Shown here: piece by piece, positions 1 to 5,545 of the stretch | Numbering within the stretch: the stretch's first letter is position 1 | Layout of the letters: every line of letters begins with the position of its first letter | Program-made: the position numbers and the translations under genes | The notes under the pieces: model-generated | The model's database searches: none | Seen by the model: the letters and a program-made list of their open reading frames with translations, nothing else | Told to the model about the DNA's origin: nothing | Origin: Bog-756 sp043784065 | GTDB taxonomy: Bacteria; Actinomycetota; Acidimicrobiia; Acidimicrobiales; RAAP-2 | NCBI GenBank assembly: GCA_043784065.1 | Contig: JAYVYR010000009.1 | Location: 1-6,568 of the forward strand | Length of the DNA: 6,568 nucleotides | Direction: 5' to 3'

Positions 1-1196
1 GCCAGGTTGTAGCCAGCTGCCTCGATGCTGTCCCGCTTGCGCCCGACCGGTGTGGGATTGGCCGCCAGTCCCGCGGCCGCCAGCCCGTCGTAGCGGGCCA
101 GAAACGTGGTGACCACCCGACGGGGCAGGCGGGTCTTGTTGGCGGCACGTGCCGCATGGGCCGCGTTGTTCATCTCGATCAACAGTGCAGCCATGTCGTT
201 GGCCCACCCCTGATCCCAGCCGGTGGCGACGGACTTGAGCTCGCGAACTATGTGAGCCAGACATATGGCGTGGGTTGCCTTGTCGTAGTTGAAGTACATG
301 GCCAGACGGTCGTGCACCATGACCCTGTTGAACTCGGGAAGCACGCCCGCCTCGTCCGGTGCGGACTTGCCCCTCGTCATGGAGGCGACCAGGTACGTGT
401 AGAGCTCGTTGGTGGCCACGTGGAACCAGGCCTTCTCGGTCCCGACCTGGTCGAACGTCTCATCGACGTGGATCAGCGACGAGGAGATCAGCCGGGCCTT
501 CAGCTCGTCCAGGAACTCGACCAGGCCGTCAGCCGCCTCCGTTGCCAGGGAGGCGACGAACCCGGTGGACACCGGATACCCAAGGAGCGATGCCATCGCC
601 TGTGCGGTCCGTTCGACGGGGAGGTGTTGACCCATGAGGAGGTAGAGGACAGCGGCACGCACGTTCGGTCCGTACGAGGCGGGTCCTCTTGCTTCGGCCG
701 GGAAGATTCCTTTCGTCCTCGCTCCACTGATGCACCGTTTCGTGACCGCTCGGTGCTCGGTGTAGCGGGGAAGTACAGGCTCAGGAGTGTCGAACACCTG
801 ACGGGACTCCATCCCTTCGACCGGCGCGTCGGAGAGGTCGTCCCCACAGGAGTGACAGTGGGTCGGCGGGTGGTCGACGATCTCGTCGGGGTCAGGCCGC
901 ATCGACAGGTTCGCACCCGGTGCTCCTGGTTGCTTGCCCCGTTGACGTTCCACGTCGTCTCTGCGTTTCGCCTTCGCCTCAGCACGGCGATCCGCTCGGG
1001 TCTTCGTTGCCTCTGCACGGTTCTTCGGCGAGTCCGACGACGGTGGCGACGACGAGTTCTTCGATCCCTTGCCGATCAGCCGGGTCAGCTCGTTGACACG
1101 ACGGGTCAGGCGGGCCACCTCACCGGTGAGGGTTGCGTTGTCGGCACGCAGCGCCTCGTTCTCCGCCTCCAGGTGCTCACGTTCCGTCTCCGACAT
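1..1196 (-). CDS. IS66-family transposase (TnpC-like), C-terminus beyond the window
   Basis: A continuous leftward frame of 398 codons starts at ATG 1196 and has no stop before the edge. The order is typical of IS66. A Leu/Glu-rich coiled-coil segment covers residues 1-40. A low-complexity GKGSKNSSSPPSSDSPK stretch at 43-58 matches the family's NSSKPPSSD motif. A basic linker with GKQPGAPG follows at 87-94. A zinc-finger-like CHSC (C114, C117) comes next, with only one later Cys (C155) where the family usually has a second CxxC. The DDE domain supplies Asp245 in HVDE and Asp296 in VHDR, followed by CLAHIVREL at 312-320, the counterpart of the usual NAHxLREL. The catalytic Glu normally lies in a TNNxAER-like motif, which would be to the left of base 1. 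An in-frame TGA upstream and no other in-frame ATG, GTG or TTG fix the start, but no clear Shine-Dalgarno precedes it. The visible frame is undamaged. Confidence 0.93.
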   Translation of the reverse strand, partial: MSETEREHLEAENEALRADNATLTGEVARLTRRVNELTRLIGKGSKNSSSPPSSDSPKNRAEATKTRADRRAEAKAKRRDDVERQRGKQPGAPGANLSMRPDPDEIVDHPPTHCHSCGDDLSDAPVEGMESRQVFDTPEPVLPRYTEHRAVTKRCISGARTKGIFPAEARGPASYGPNVRAAVLYLLMGQHLPVERTAQAMASLLGYPVSTGFVASLATEAADGLVEFLDELKARLISSSLIHVDETFDQVGTEKAWFHVATNELYTYLVASMTRGKSAPDEAGVLPEFNRVMVHDRLAMYFNYDKATHAICLAHIVRELKSVATGWDQGWANDMAALLIEMNNAAHAARAANKTRLPRRVVTTFLARYDGLAAAGLAANPTPVGRKRDSIEAAGYNL

Positions 1197-1226
1197 GCAT
1201 GGAATTCGAGCACGTTCGAGACGAAA

Positions 1227-1239
1227 TCGCGAATCGCGA
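1227..1239. repeat. Short palindrome in the IS66 leader
   Basis: TCGCGAATCGCGA is a perfect palindrome of two TCGCGA halves around one central base. It lies 31 bases upstream of the transposase start, between that start and the putative element end. It might bind transposase or a regulator, but there is no direct support for either. Just beside it, TTCGAG occurs twice, separated by CACG (1205-1220). Confidence 0.35.
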
Positions 1240-1318
1240 GGTCAGGGGCCTCTTCTACCCATGCCTACGGGGGTCTGAATGTTTACCTTGGAGTGGTGCC
1301 GATGAACGAGGGGATCGG

Positions 1319-1397
1319 GTACCGGCTGTCCGGCGAAGCACTCGTGGCGCTGGGCTCCACCGACCATCAGGTGCAGTGACCCGTACCGGCTGGTCGG
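1319..1397. repeat. Imperfect 15-bp direct repeat pair
   Basis: GTACCGGCTGTCCGG (1319-1333) and GTACCGGCTGGTCGG (1383-1397) match at 13 of 15 positions and sit 64 bases apart. They lie in the gene-free stretch between the putative IS66 end and vapC. Their purpose is unknown, and in GC-rich DNA this could be chance. Confidence 0.3.
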
Positions 1398-1398
1398 T
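1359..1398. repeat. 8-bp inverted repeat downstream of vapC
   Basis: ACCGACCA (1359-1366) pairs perfectly with TGGTCGGT (1391-1398) across a 24-base loop. It lies about 50 bases past the vapC stop in the direction of vapC transcription. It could form a hairpin that ends or protects the vapBC message. The long loop and lack of a T-tract make it a poor intrinsic terminator. The rest of 1287-1449 holds no gene that I can support. Confidence 0.3.
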
Positions 1399-1449
1399 AG
1401 CTAGCTGGCTCAGTCGCCCGGTGGCCCTCACCTGCTGGTCGAGGACGGT

Positions 1450-1842
1450 TCAACTGGGCGCTGCCACCTTGAACCCCATGGACGTTGCCGCCGCCGCCAT
1501 ACGCTCGTCGTAGGTGACGATCTCGCCCAGATCGACCCCGAGCCGCCCGGCGGTGGCCAGGTGGATGGCATCCAATGATCGGAGCAGCACGGGCTGGAGC
1601 GTTCCTGCGCTGTTCAACACGCGATCATTGAGACGTATCAGATCAATGCGGGCGAGCACACGCCGACCTGCAGCCAACGCCGGGGCCCCTCCACCAAGGA
1701 GGGATCGAAGGACCTCGGTCCGTGCGAGGGCACTCGACACCAGGGGACGCCGGCGTCGAAGATGTCGGCGCAAGGCATCCGACTCAGGCTCGAGTACAGC
1801 CAGTTTGACGATGGCCGAGGAGTCCAGGTACGTGGCCGCCAT
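1450..1842 (-). CDS. vapC: VapC-type PIN-domain ribonuclease toxin
   Basis: This 130-residue protein has the length and motif order of a VapC toxin. These are magnesium-dependent endoribonucleases that cut specific RNAs, often tRNA or rRNA, to stop growth when their antitoxin is lost. The PIN acidic residues are all visible: Asp7 in YLDSSAIVKL at the N-terminus, Glu43 in ARTEVLRSL, Asp91 in RSLDAIHLATA, and Asp112 in TYDERMAAAA. The nuclease site therefore looks intact. The start ATG at 1842 lies two bases after the antitoxin stop (TGA-CC-ATG), so the two genes are almost certainly co-transcribed and probably translationally coupled. The RNA target cannot be told from the sequence. The assignment to the PIN/VapC family is secure; toxicity is inferred from the family and the pairing. 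Confidence 0.93.
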   Translation of the reverse strand: MAATYLDSSAIVKLAVLEPESDALRRHLRRRRPLVSSALARTEVLRSLLGGGAPALAAGRRVLARIDLIRLNDRVLNSAGTLQPVLLRSLDAIHLATAGRLGVDLGEIVTYDERMAAAATSMGFKVAAPS

Positions 1843-1844
1843 GG

Positions 1845-2120
1845 TCAGCGTTCGCCACTACGCAGTCGACGTAGCGCAGCACCCGGGGTCTCCACACCGG
1901 GAGGTAACTCCAGCGGTTCGGGCAGATCGTCAAGATCGCCCGATCCCGGATCCACTTCGCCGGCGGCGCGCATCTGCTCAAGAGGGGTGCCTGTGGGAAG
2001 CGGGGCGAGTCGTGCCACCGGGCGACCGCGATCGGTGATCACTACGGTCTCGCCCTGCTCGACCAATCGAAGCAATTCACTTGCCCGCTGGCGAAGCTCG
2101 CGGACCCCGACGGAAGTCAT
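1845..2120 (-). CDS. vapB: Phd/YefM-type VapB antitoxin
   Basis: This 91-residue protein is the antitoxin partner of the adjacent VapC. Residues 1-40 form the Phd/YefM DNA-binding fold: MTSVGVRELRQRASELLRLV with the family's N-terminal beta strand and helix, then QGETVVITDRGRPVARLAP, which is the hallmark 'GE.v.iTdrGrPVA.l.P' pattern. Residues 41-91 are Pro-, Asp- and Glu-rich, as expected for the flexible segment that wraps and blocks the toxin. Antitoxin precedes toxin, which is the usual order. No Shine-Dalgarno precedes the ATG. A -10-like TACAAA ends about six bases before it, so the message may be leaderless. The protein very likely represses its own promoter through the palindrome over its start. 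Confidence 0.92.
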   Translation of the reverse strand: MTSVGVRELRQRASELLRLVEQGETVVITDRGRPVARLAPLPTGTPLEQMRAAGEVDPGSGDLDDLPEPLELPPGVETPGAALRRLRSGER

Positions 2121-2138
2121 GTGTTATTTGTAGCACAT
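2119..2138 (-). promoter_or_regulatory. Putative vapBC operator and core promoter
   Basis: Read leftward, ATGTGCTA-CAAA-TAACACAT is a 20-bp palindrome with 7 of 8 arm positions matching. One arm reaches into the vapB start codon. Its centre holds TACAAA (2127-2132), a plausible -10 element placing transcription start near the ATG. No convincing -35 is seen. Phd/YefM antitoxins commonly bind such palindromes to repress their own operon, and a site that overlaps both -10 and start codon fits that. Binding is inferred. Confidence 0.6.
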
Positions 2139-2269
2139 CAAGGTGCAGGGACCTAGGGCCACCGCATTGGCAACTTGCCGTCGATTGGAGACGGTCCCGA
2201 CGGCGATAGCCGACGAAGGATTCCACAGCAGAGCCAATGTATGGCATCTGATTGCGGAAACGTCAACCC

Positions 2270-2279
2270 AGGAGAGAGG
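2270..2279 (+). promoter_or_regulatory. Strong ribosome binding site that decides a start
   Basis: AGGAGAGAGG precedes the ATG at 2282, with AGGAG seven bases away. This is the clearest Shine-Dalgarno in the window. It selects ATG 2282 over an in-frame TTG at 2252, whose frame would read through the site itself. Confidence 0.7.
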
Positions 2280-2281
2280 CA

Positions 2282-2575
2282 ATGGACAACGAGCCAAACT
2301 CGTCACTCGCGGAACATGCTGATATCGACACCGTCGGCATGGTCGCCGCTCTCATAGGAATCGTCGTCTTCAGCCTCCGACTCGCATGTGTGCTCCTTCC
2401 CGGCGTACCCGGTGCAATCAGTCAGTTGGTCGGACTGACTTTTGGAGCCCCCGCGATCTCACTCGGAATCATCTCCTTGCGCGAGCCTCGCCACCACACG
2501 ACCATGGCCGTGGTGGGACTGGTCCTGGGTGTTCTGATCACCATGGGGACGGTCGGAGTCGGCATCGCAGCCTGA
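2282..2575 (+). CDS. Small multi-pass membrane protein of unknown function
   Basis: This is a 97-residue protein with a hydrophilic, acidic N-terminus (residues 1-17) and then three predicted membrane segments. TM1 is at about 18-39 (VGMVAALIGIVVFSLRLACV), TM2 at about 45-66 (GLTFGAPAISLGIISL), and TM3 at about 74-95 (TMAVVGLVLGVLITMGTV). The short polar loop REPRHH lies between TM2 and TM3. The pattern of a Gly/Ala-rich helix, a basic loop, then 'MAVVGLVLGVL' resembles small DUF4190-like membrane proteins, but the likeness is loose and I assign no function. It reads rightward, divergent from vapBC, with a good ribosome binding site. No partner gene follows on the same strand. That it is a real gene rests on the ribosome binding site, the coherent hydrophobic pattern and normal codon use. 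Confidence 0.7.
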   Translation: MDNEPNSSLAEHADIDTVGMVAALIGIVVFSLRLACVLLPGVPGAISQLVGLTFGAPAISLGIISLREPRHHTTMAVVGLVLGVLITMGTVGVGIAA

Positions 2576-2815
2576 CATGACGCACCACTGGCTGTTGCTC
2601 ACCCGGTTCTCCTGGCTGGGTTCATGTTCGACCCACCAAATCCGCGCGTCCACTGTGTGGTGCTCGACTGGAACAAGACCGCACTCAGCTCCTCGTCGTC
2701 ATGCGGACCGGAACCCGTGAGCGGGTGGACGAGCGACCGCCTCGATGGCGATGTACTTGCCCACGTTGGTTTGGATTGATCCGCAACCGGTGAGGCATCA
2801 TCTGAATGTGCCAGC
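2576..2815. other. Gene-free stretch between convergent genes
   Basis: This stretch of 240 bases separates the 3' ends of the small membrane protein gene and the leftward MDMPI-like gene. I see no convincing coding sequence. A leftward open frame here is compositionally poor and runs into the neighbouring gene. The only structure noted is ACCCG-TGAG-CGGGT at 2713-2726, a small hairpin without a T-tract that might help end transcription. Confidence 0.5.
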
Positions 2816-3637
2816 TCAGATGGTGAAGGCCAAGTTGGCAATCAGCTGACGGCCGAGTTGACCATCGCCTGAAAACCGCACCCCGTCCTCGGGATTCACT
2901 CCGGCGTCGTGGCGGCCCCCGGTGAGTCGCAGGAAGTGCAAGGCCCGCAGTTCGATCGCCACGGTGGGATCAGCGTCGAGCGCGTCAACCACAGCTGCCC
3001 GGCCGTCGACCTGGACGAGGTAGGTCCGGGACAGTGGCCCGGTCAGGTCGATGCGCACCCGGGAACCGTCGGGTATGCCGGCCTTACGTCCGACGATGTA
3101 CCCAAGTCCGGTGGCCACCTCGTCGAGCGACGATGCGAGATCCTCGGTTGTTTGGCGACCTGACATCCCGAGGGCCAATCTGATGTCCTGCTCATGGAGG
3201 TAGCAGTCGAAGTGCCGGATGCGCATGAACCGGCCATACGTCTCGTCCTTACCGGCTGGCGTCCAGGAGGGGGCGTCGAATTCGGTCTGGGTCATGGCGT
3301 CCAGTTCTGCCAACCGGCGAGTCGTGACGTCCTCCAGTCGTGCCACCATCTCCGCCCCGGACAGTCCTCGGTAGGCCTCGACCCACACCTCGTTTGCCTC
3401 GGCGATCGGGTTGCGCATATGGGTGAGGTGCGAGGTGTCCGACCCGGGAACCGGCTCGCCCAGAAGCATGGCCTCGGCCCCGACGATATGACTGACTACG
3501 TCCCGCACGGTCCAGCCGGGCAGGCATGTCGCCGTGTCCCATCCCCCCTCATCGAGGTCGGCACCGAGTTCGATCAACTGTCGGAACTCATTGCGCTGCA
3601 GATCGACGGTTGCCTGCTTGTCCAAGAAGGTAGCCAT
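2816..3637 (-). CDS. Maleylpyruvate isomerase family (MDMPI/DinB-fold) mycothiol-dependent-type enzyme
   Basis: This is a 273-residue cytosolic protein of the actinobacterial family that pairs an N-terminal DinB-like four-helix metal-binding domain with a C-terminal MDMPI_C domain. Characterised members use mycothiol to isomerise maleylpyruvate in gentisate breakdown; most homologues have no known substrate. Diagnostic segments are LPGWTVRDVVSHIVGAE (39-55), MRIRHFDCYLHEQDIRLALG (138-157), and the C-terminal ADPTVAIELRALHFLRLTGGR (222-242). Metal ligands corresponding to His52, Glu144 and His148 of the Corynebacterium enzyme are His50, Asp144 and His148. The Asp for Glu change appears common in the 'FDCWVHEQD' branch. 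ATG 3637 was chosen because homology begins right after it. A longer frame to 3823 adds 62 unmatched residues and would overlap the divergent gene. No gentisate-pathway gene is nearby, so the substrate is unknown. Confidence 0.85.
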   Translation of the reverse strand: MATFLDKQATVDLQRNEFRQLIELGADLDEGGWDTATCLPGWTVRDVVSHIVGAEAMLLGEPVPGSDTSHLTHMRNPIAEANEVWVEAYRGLSGAEMVARLEDVTTRRLAELDAMTQTEFDAPSWTPAGKDETYGRFMRIRHFDCYLHEQDIRLALGMSGRQTTEDLASSLDEVATGLGYIVGRKAGIPDGSRVRIDLTGPLSRTYLVQVDGRAAVVDALDADPTVAIELRALHFLRLTGGRHDAGVNPEDGVRFSGDGQLGRQLIANLAFTI

Positions 3638-3768
3638 GTGGCCACCGTAGCGGCATGACCACCGGGACTCTCGGGCAATTCGCTGAGGTAAGCAGCCCGC
3701 TGGCGCTGAACAGGACCACGCTCCACCATGACGAGGCACCAGGAGTTGCGCAGGGCTAGCCTCTCGAC
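3638..3768. promoter_or_regulatory. Divergent intergenic region with two presumed promoters
   Basis: These 131 bases lie between the starts of the leftward MDMPI-like gene and the rightward copper monooxygenase gene, so both promoters should be here. I cannot pick a convincing -35/-10 pair on either strand. On the right side, AGGAG (3741-3745) is too far from the ATG to serve as a normal ribosome binding site. TAGCCT at 3757-3762 could be a -10 for a near-leaderless message. Confidence 0.35.
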
Positions 3769-4887
3769 ATGAACTCTCGAATCGCACGTCTGGCTCTGGC
3801 CGGCGTTCTCGCCACCACTGCACTTGCCGTCGGTCTCGTCACCACTCAGGCCAACGCCTCGTCGCCCCGGGAGTCGAGCATCTCCATGCAGGGCGCTTCC
3901 TACACGCCGTCCGCTCCGGGTGGTGGCACCGACGACTACCACTGCACGCTCATCGACCCCCGCGTGACCAAGAGCTCGTACATCGTGAAGGCGCATTTCT
4001 TTCCCAACAGCGGCGAGGTCCACCACGCCATCCTCTTCCTCATCCCACCGAAGCTGGCGGCCCAGGCCCGGGCCGACGACAAGAGCGGCAAGGGCTGGAC
4101 GTGCTTCGGTGAGTCGGCCCTACCAGGATCGGCATCGATCCGAGAGATTTCGAACACCCCGTGGCTCACTGCCTGGGCACCGGGCCACGGCCAAGACGTC
4201 GAACCGGTCGGGACCGGAGTGTGGCTGCCGGCGGGCAGCATGGTAGTCGAGCAGATCCATTACAACCTGTTGCGAGGCGACAAGCCGGTTCAAGCCAAAC
4301 TGCAGCTGACGACTGTACCGGCCTCGACGCCGCTCCAGGCCCTCAGCCTCGATCTGCGCCCGGCCCCGCCGGACGTCCCCTGCCCAGCCACGGTGACCGG
4401 TGCCTTGTGTGATCGCACCGCTTCACTGGCCGACCTGGCCAAGCGCTTCGGTCCGTGGGCCGCCACATTCGACAACATCATCGAGCAGGCCTGCGGTCGC
4501 AATCCCGCAAACCCGCCGTCAGGAACCACCACATCGTGCACGTGGCCCATCGACGCCAACCAGACCATCGTGCGGCTCAACGCCCACATGCATCTCACCG
4601 GGCGGGCCATGCGGATCATCCTCGACCCGGGCACGCCGAACCAGAAGGTGCTGCTCGACGTCAAGAACTTCAACTTCGATTACCAGCGGTCGTACACGTT
4701 GGCCCATCCGGTCATGACCCACCCCGGCGATACCGTCCAGGTCAGCTGCACGTTCGACCCGACGTTGCGCCAGGAGCTGCCCCAACTTCGCAAACTCCCA
4801 GCCCGCTATGTGGTCTGGGGCGATGGCTCATCCGACGAAATGTGCCTCGGCCTGATCCAAACCGTCAAGGGTGCATACAAGCACTGA
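3769..4887 (+). CDS. Secreted copper type II (PHM/DBM-like) monooxygenase
   Basis: This 372-residue protein begins with a Sec signal peptide (basic NSRIAR, a hydrophobic core to about residue 26, and an ANA|SS cleavage site after 30), so it acts outside the membrane. It resembles the copper- and ascorbate-dependent monooxygenases peptidylglycine alpha-hydroxylating monooxygenase (PHM) and dopamine beta-monooxygenase, which hydroxylate a C-H bond using O2. All six copper ligands have counterparts. His85-His86 in VHHAILF and His164 in EQIHYN correspond to PHM His107, His108 and His172. His273 and His275 in AHMHLTG and Met358 in SSDEMC correspond to His242, His244 and Met314. DDYHC (55-59) and the C327/C359 pair also match PHM. 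The 164-273 gap exceeds PHM's by about 40 residues, from a Cys-containing insert near 200-260. PHM's substrate-carboxylate residues Arg240, Asn316 and Tyr318 align with Asn271, Leu360 and Leu362, so the substrate is probably not a peptidylglycine. Confidence 0.85.
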   Translation: MNSRIARLALAGVLATTALAVGLVTTQANASSPRESSISMQGASYTPSAPGGGTDDYHCTLIDPRVTKSSYIVKAHFFPNSGEVHHAILFLIPPKLAAQARADDKSGKGWTCFGESALPGSASIREISNTPWLTAWAPGHGQDVEPVGTGVWLPAGSMVVEQIHYNLLRGDKPVQAKLQLTTVPASTPLQALSLDLRPAPPDVPCPATVTGALCDRTASLADLAKRFGPWAATFDNIIEQACGRNPANPPSGTTTSCTWPIDANQTIVRLNAHMHLTGRAMRIILDPGTPNQKVLLDVKNFNFDYQRSYTLAHPVMTHPGDTVQVSCTFDPTLRQELPQLRKLPARYVVWGDGSSDEMCLGLIQTVKGAYKH

Positions 4888-4896
4888 AGGGAGCAC

Positions 4897-4909
4897 GCCC
4901 GACTCGGGC
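4897..4909. terminator. Small hairpin between convergent stop codons
   Basis: GCCCG-ACT-CGGGC forms a 5-bp, all-GC stem with a 3-base loop inside the 23 bases separating the stops of the copper monooxygenase (4887) and the lipoprotein (4911). The position suits a shared, bidirectional terminator. The stem is short and no T-tract follows on either strand, so this is tentative. Confidence 0.4.
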
Positions 4910-4910
4910 C

Positions 4911-5459
4911 TCAGTCCCCCGCCCAGCACCCCAAAATCACGTCGGCCACGGTGACGGCGACCGATGCCGAGCTGGTGGGAGGCACGCCGAATTGGGCCGG
5001 CAACCCGATGTTGTCGACAAGCAGTACCTTCCAGTCCTTGCGCACCACAACTGAGCCATCGGTGCCCTGAAACGCCGCCTGGCCCAAGGACTGGAGGTCA
5101 CGGCTCTTGCCCAATCGAGCTACGAGCGCGTCGTAGTAGGCGTAGGTGTCGGTCCAGTTCGAAAGCTCCTTGACCGACACGTCAAATGAGCCAGCGGGCG
5201 TCGAGGTCGGGTAACCGTAGGTGCAGGCGTAGCGCTGGACGATCCACGTCGGTGTCGACACCTTGGCCGTCTCGCCCAGGGCCGAGGCCATCTCCCGCTG
5301 GGCCTCCTTCGAGCAAACTTGCACGGAAATGGGCGACGGCATCGCCCCGGCCGGCTTCGGGGCCCTCGTAGTTGTCGGCGCGCTGGCCGGTGCCCCACCA
5401 GAGCAAGCAGATACCGCCAGACCGGCCGCTACGAGTAGGCCCAGCGGTCTGCCATGCAC
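4911..5459 (-). CDS. Putative lipoprotein of unknown function
   Basis: With a GTG start at 5459 this is a 182-residue protein. Its lipoprotein signal is GRPLGLLVAAGLAVSAC, with lipobox VSAC and acylated Cys19. An Ala/Pro/Thr-rich linker (20-45) and a globular domain follow. Three more cysteines (C49 in VQVCSKEA, C79 in RYACTYGYP, C178 near the end in GCWAGD) may form a disulfide. Recognisable but unnamed blocks include SLGQAAFQGTDGSVVVRKD (124-142) and KVLLVDNIGLPAQFG (144-158), of a kind I recall in hypothetical actinobacterial lipoproteins; I know no function. A longer form could start at GTG 5549, overlapping the upstream stop as GTGA. It would add 30 Arg-rich residues before the signal, and about a third of those codons end in A or T, unlike the rest, so I prefer 5459. 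An internal ATG at 5492 is a third option. It is tail-to-tail with the copper monooxygenase gene. Confidence 0.75.
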   Translation of the reverse strand: MHGRPLGLLVAAGLAVSACSGGAPASAPTTTRAPKPAGAMPSPISVQVCSKEAQREMASALGETAKVSTPTWIVQRYACTYGYPTSTPAGSFDVSVKELSNWTDTYAYYDALVARLGKSRDLQSLGQAAFQGTDGSVVVRKDWKVLLVDNIGLPAQFGVPPTSSASVAVTVADVILGCWAGD

Positions 5460-5545
5460 GGTTCGAGGGTAACAGCGGGCACCCCGGCGCATCCGTCGGC
5501 CCGTCGTCACGGACCAACGAACGGACGCAGCAGCAAACCGGCGGC

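Larger units (their letters stand above)
1..1286 (-). mobile_element. IS66-family insertion sequence, 5' part only
   Basis: The element is defined by its transposase, which fills 1-1196 and leaves the window on the left. IS66-family ends begin with GTAA. Reading leftward from 1286 the sequence is GTAAACATTCAGACCCCC, which is a good candidate for the 5' terminal inverted repeat and leaves about 90 bases of leader before the transposase start. The other end lies outside the window, so neither the matching repeat nor the usual 8-bp target duplication (here it would begin CTTGGAGT at 1287-1294) can be confirmed. No tnpA or tnpB accessory gene is visible on this side, so the element may be of the tnpC-only kind. 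The transposase assignment is solid; the exact boundary is an inference. Confidence 0.55.

Noticed and set aside
500..1018. A 172-codon leftward open frame.
   Set aside because: It is another frame of the same strand as the transposase. The transposase frame carries all the IS66 motifs, while this one is Arg/Ser/Pro-rich shadow sequence.
156..1379. A 407-codon rightward open frame.
   Set aside because: It is antisense to the IS66 transposase over most of its length, and its translation shows no coherent domain. Long antisense frames are common in GC-rich genes.
2124..2306. A 60-codon leftward open frame upstream of vapB.
   Set aside because: It runs through the presumed vapBC promoter and operator and the ribosome binding site of the divergent gene, and shows no family pattern.
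2599..2841. An 80-codon leftward open frame in the gap after the small membrane protein gene.
   Set aside because: It has a low-complexity Ser/Pro/Thr composition, no recognisable motif and no ribosome binding site, and it overlaps the end of the MDMPI-like gene.
3638..3823. A 62-residue N-terminal extension of the MDMPI-like protein.
   Set aside because: The extension has no family similarity, is rich in Arg, Cys and Trp as expected of noncoding GC-rich DNA, and would overlap the start of the divergent monooxygenase gene. ATG 3637 matches the family N-terminus.
4455..5054. A 199-codon rightward open frame across the end of the copper monooxygenase gene.
   Set aside because: It is an out-of-frame shadow of the monooxygenase, rich in Arg, His and Pro, and it runs into the convergent lipoprotein gene.
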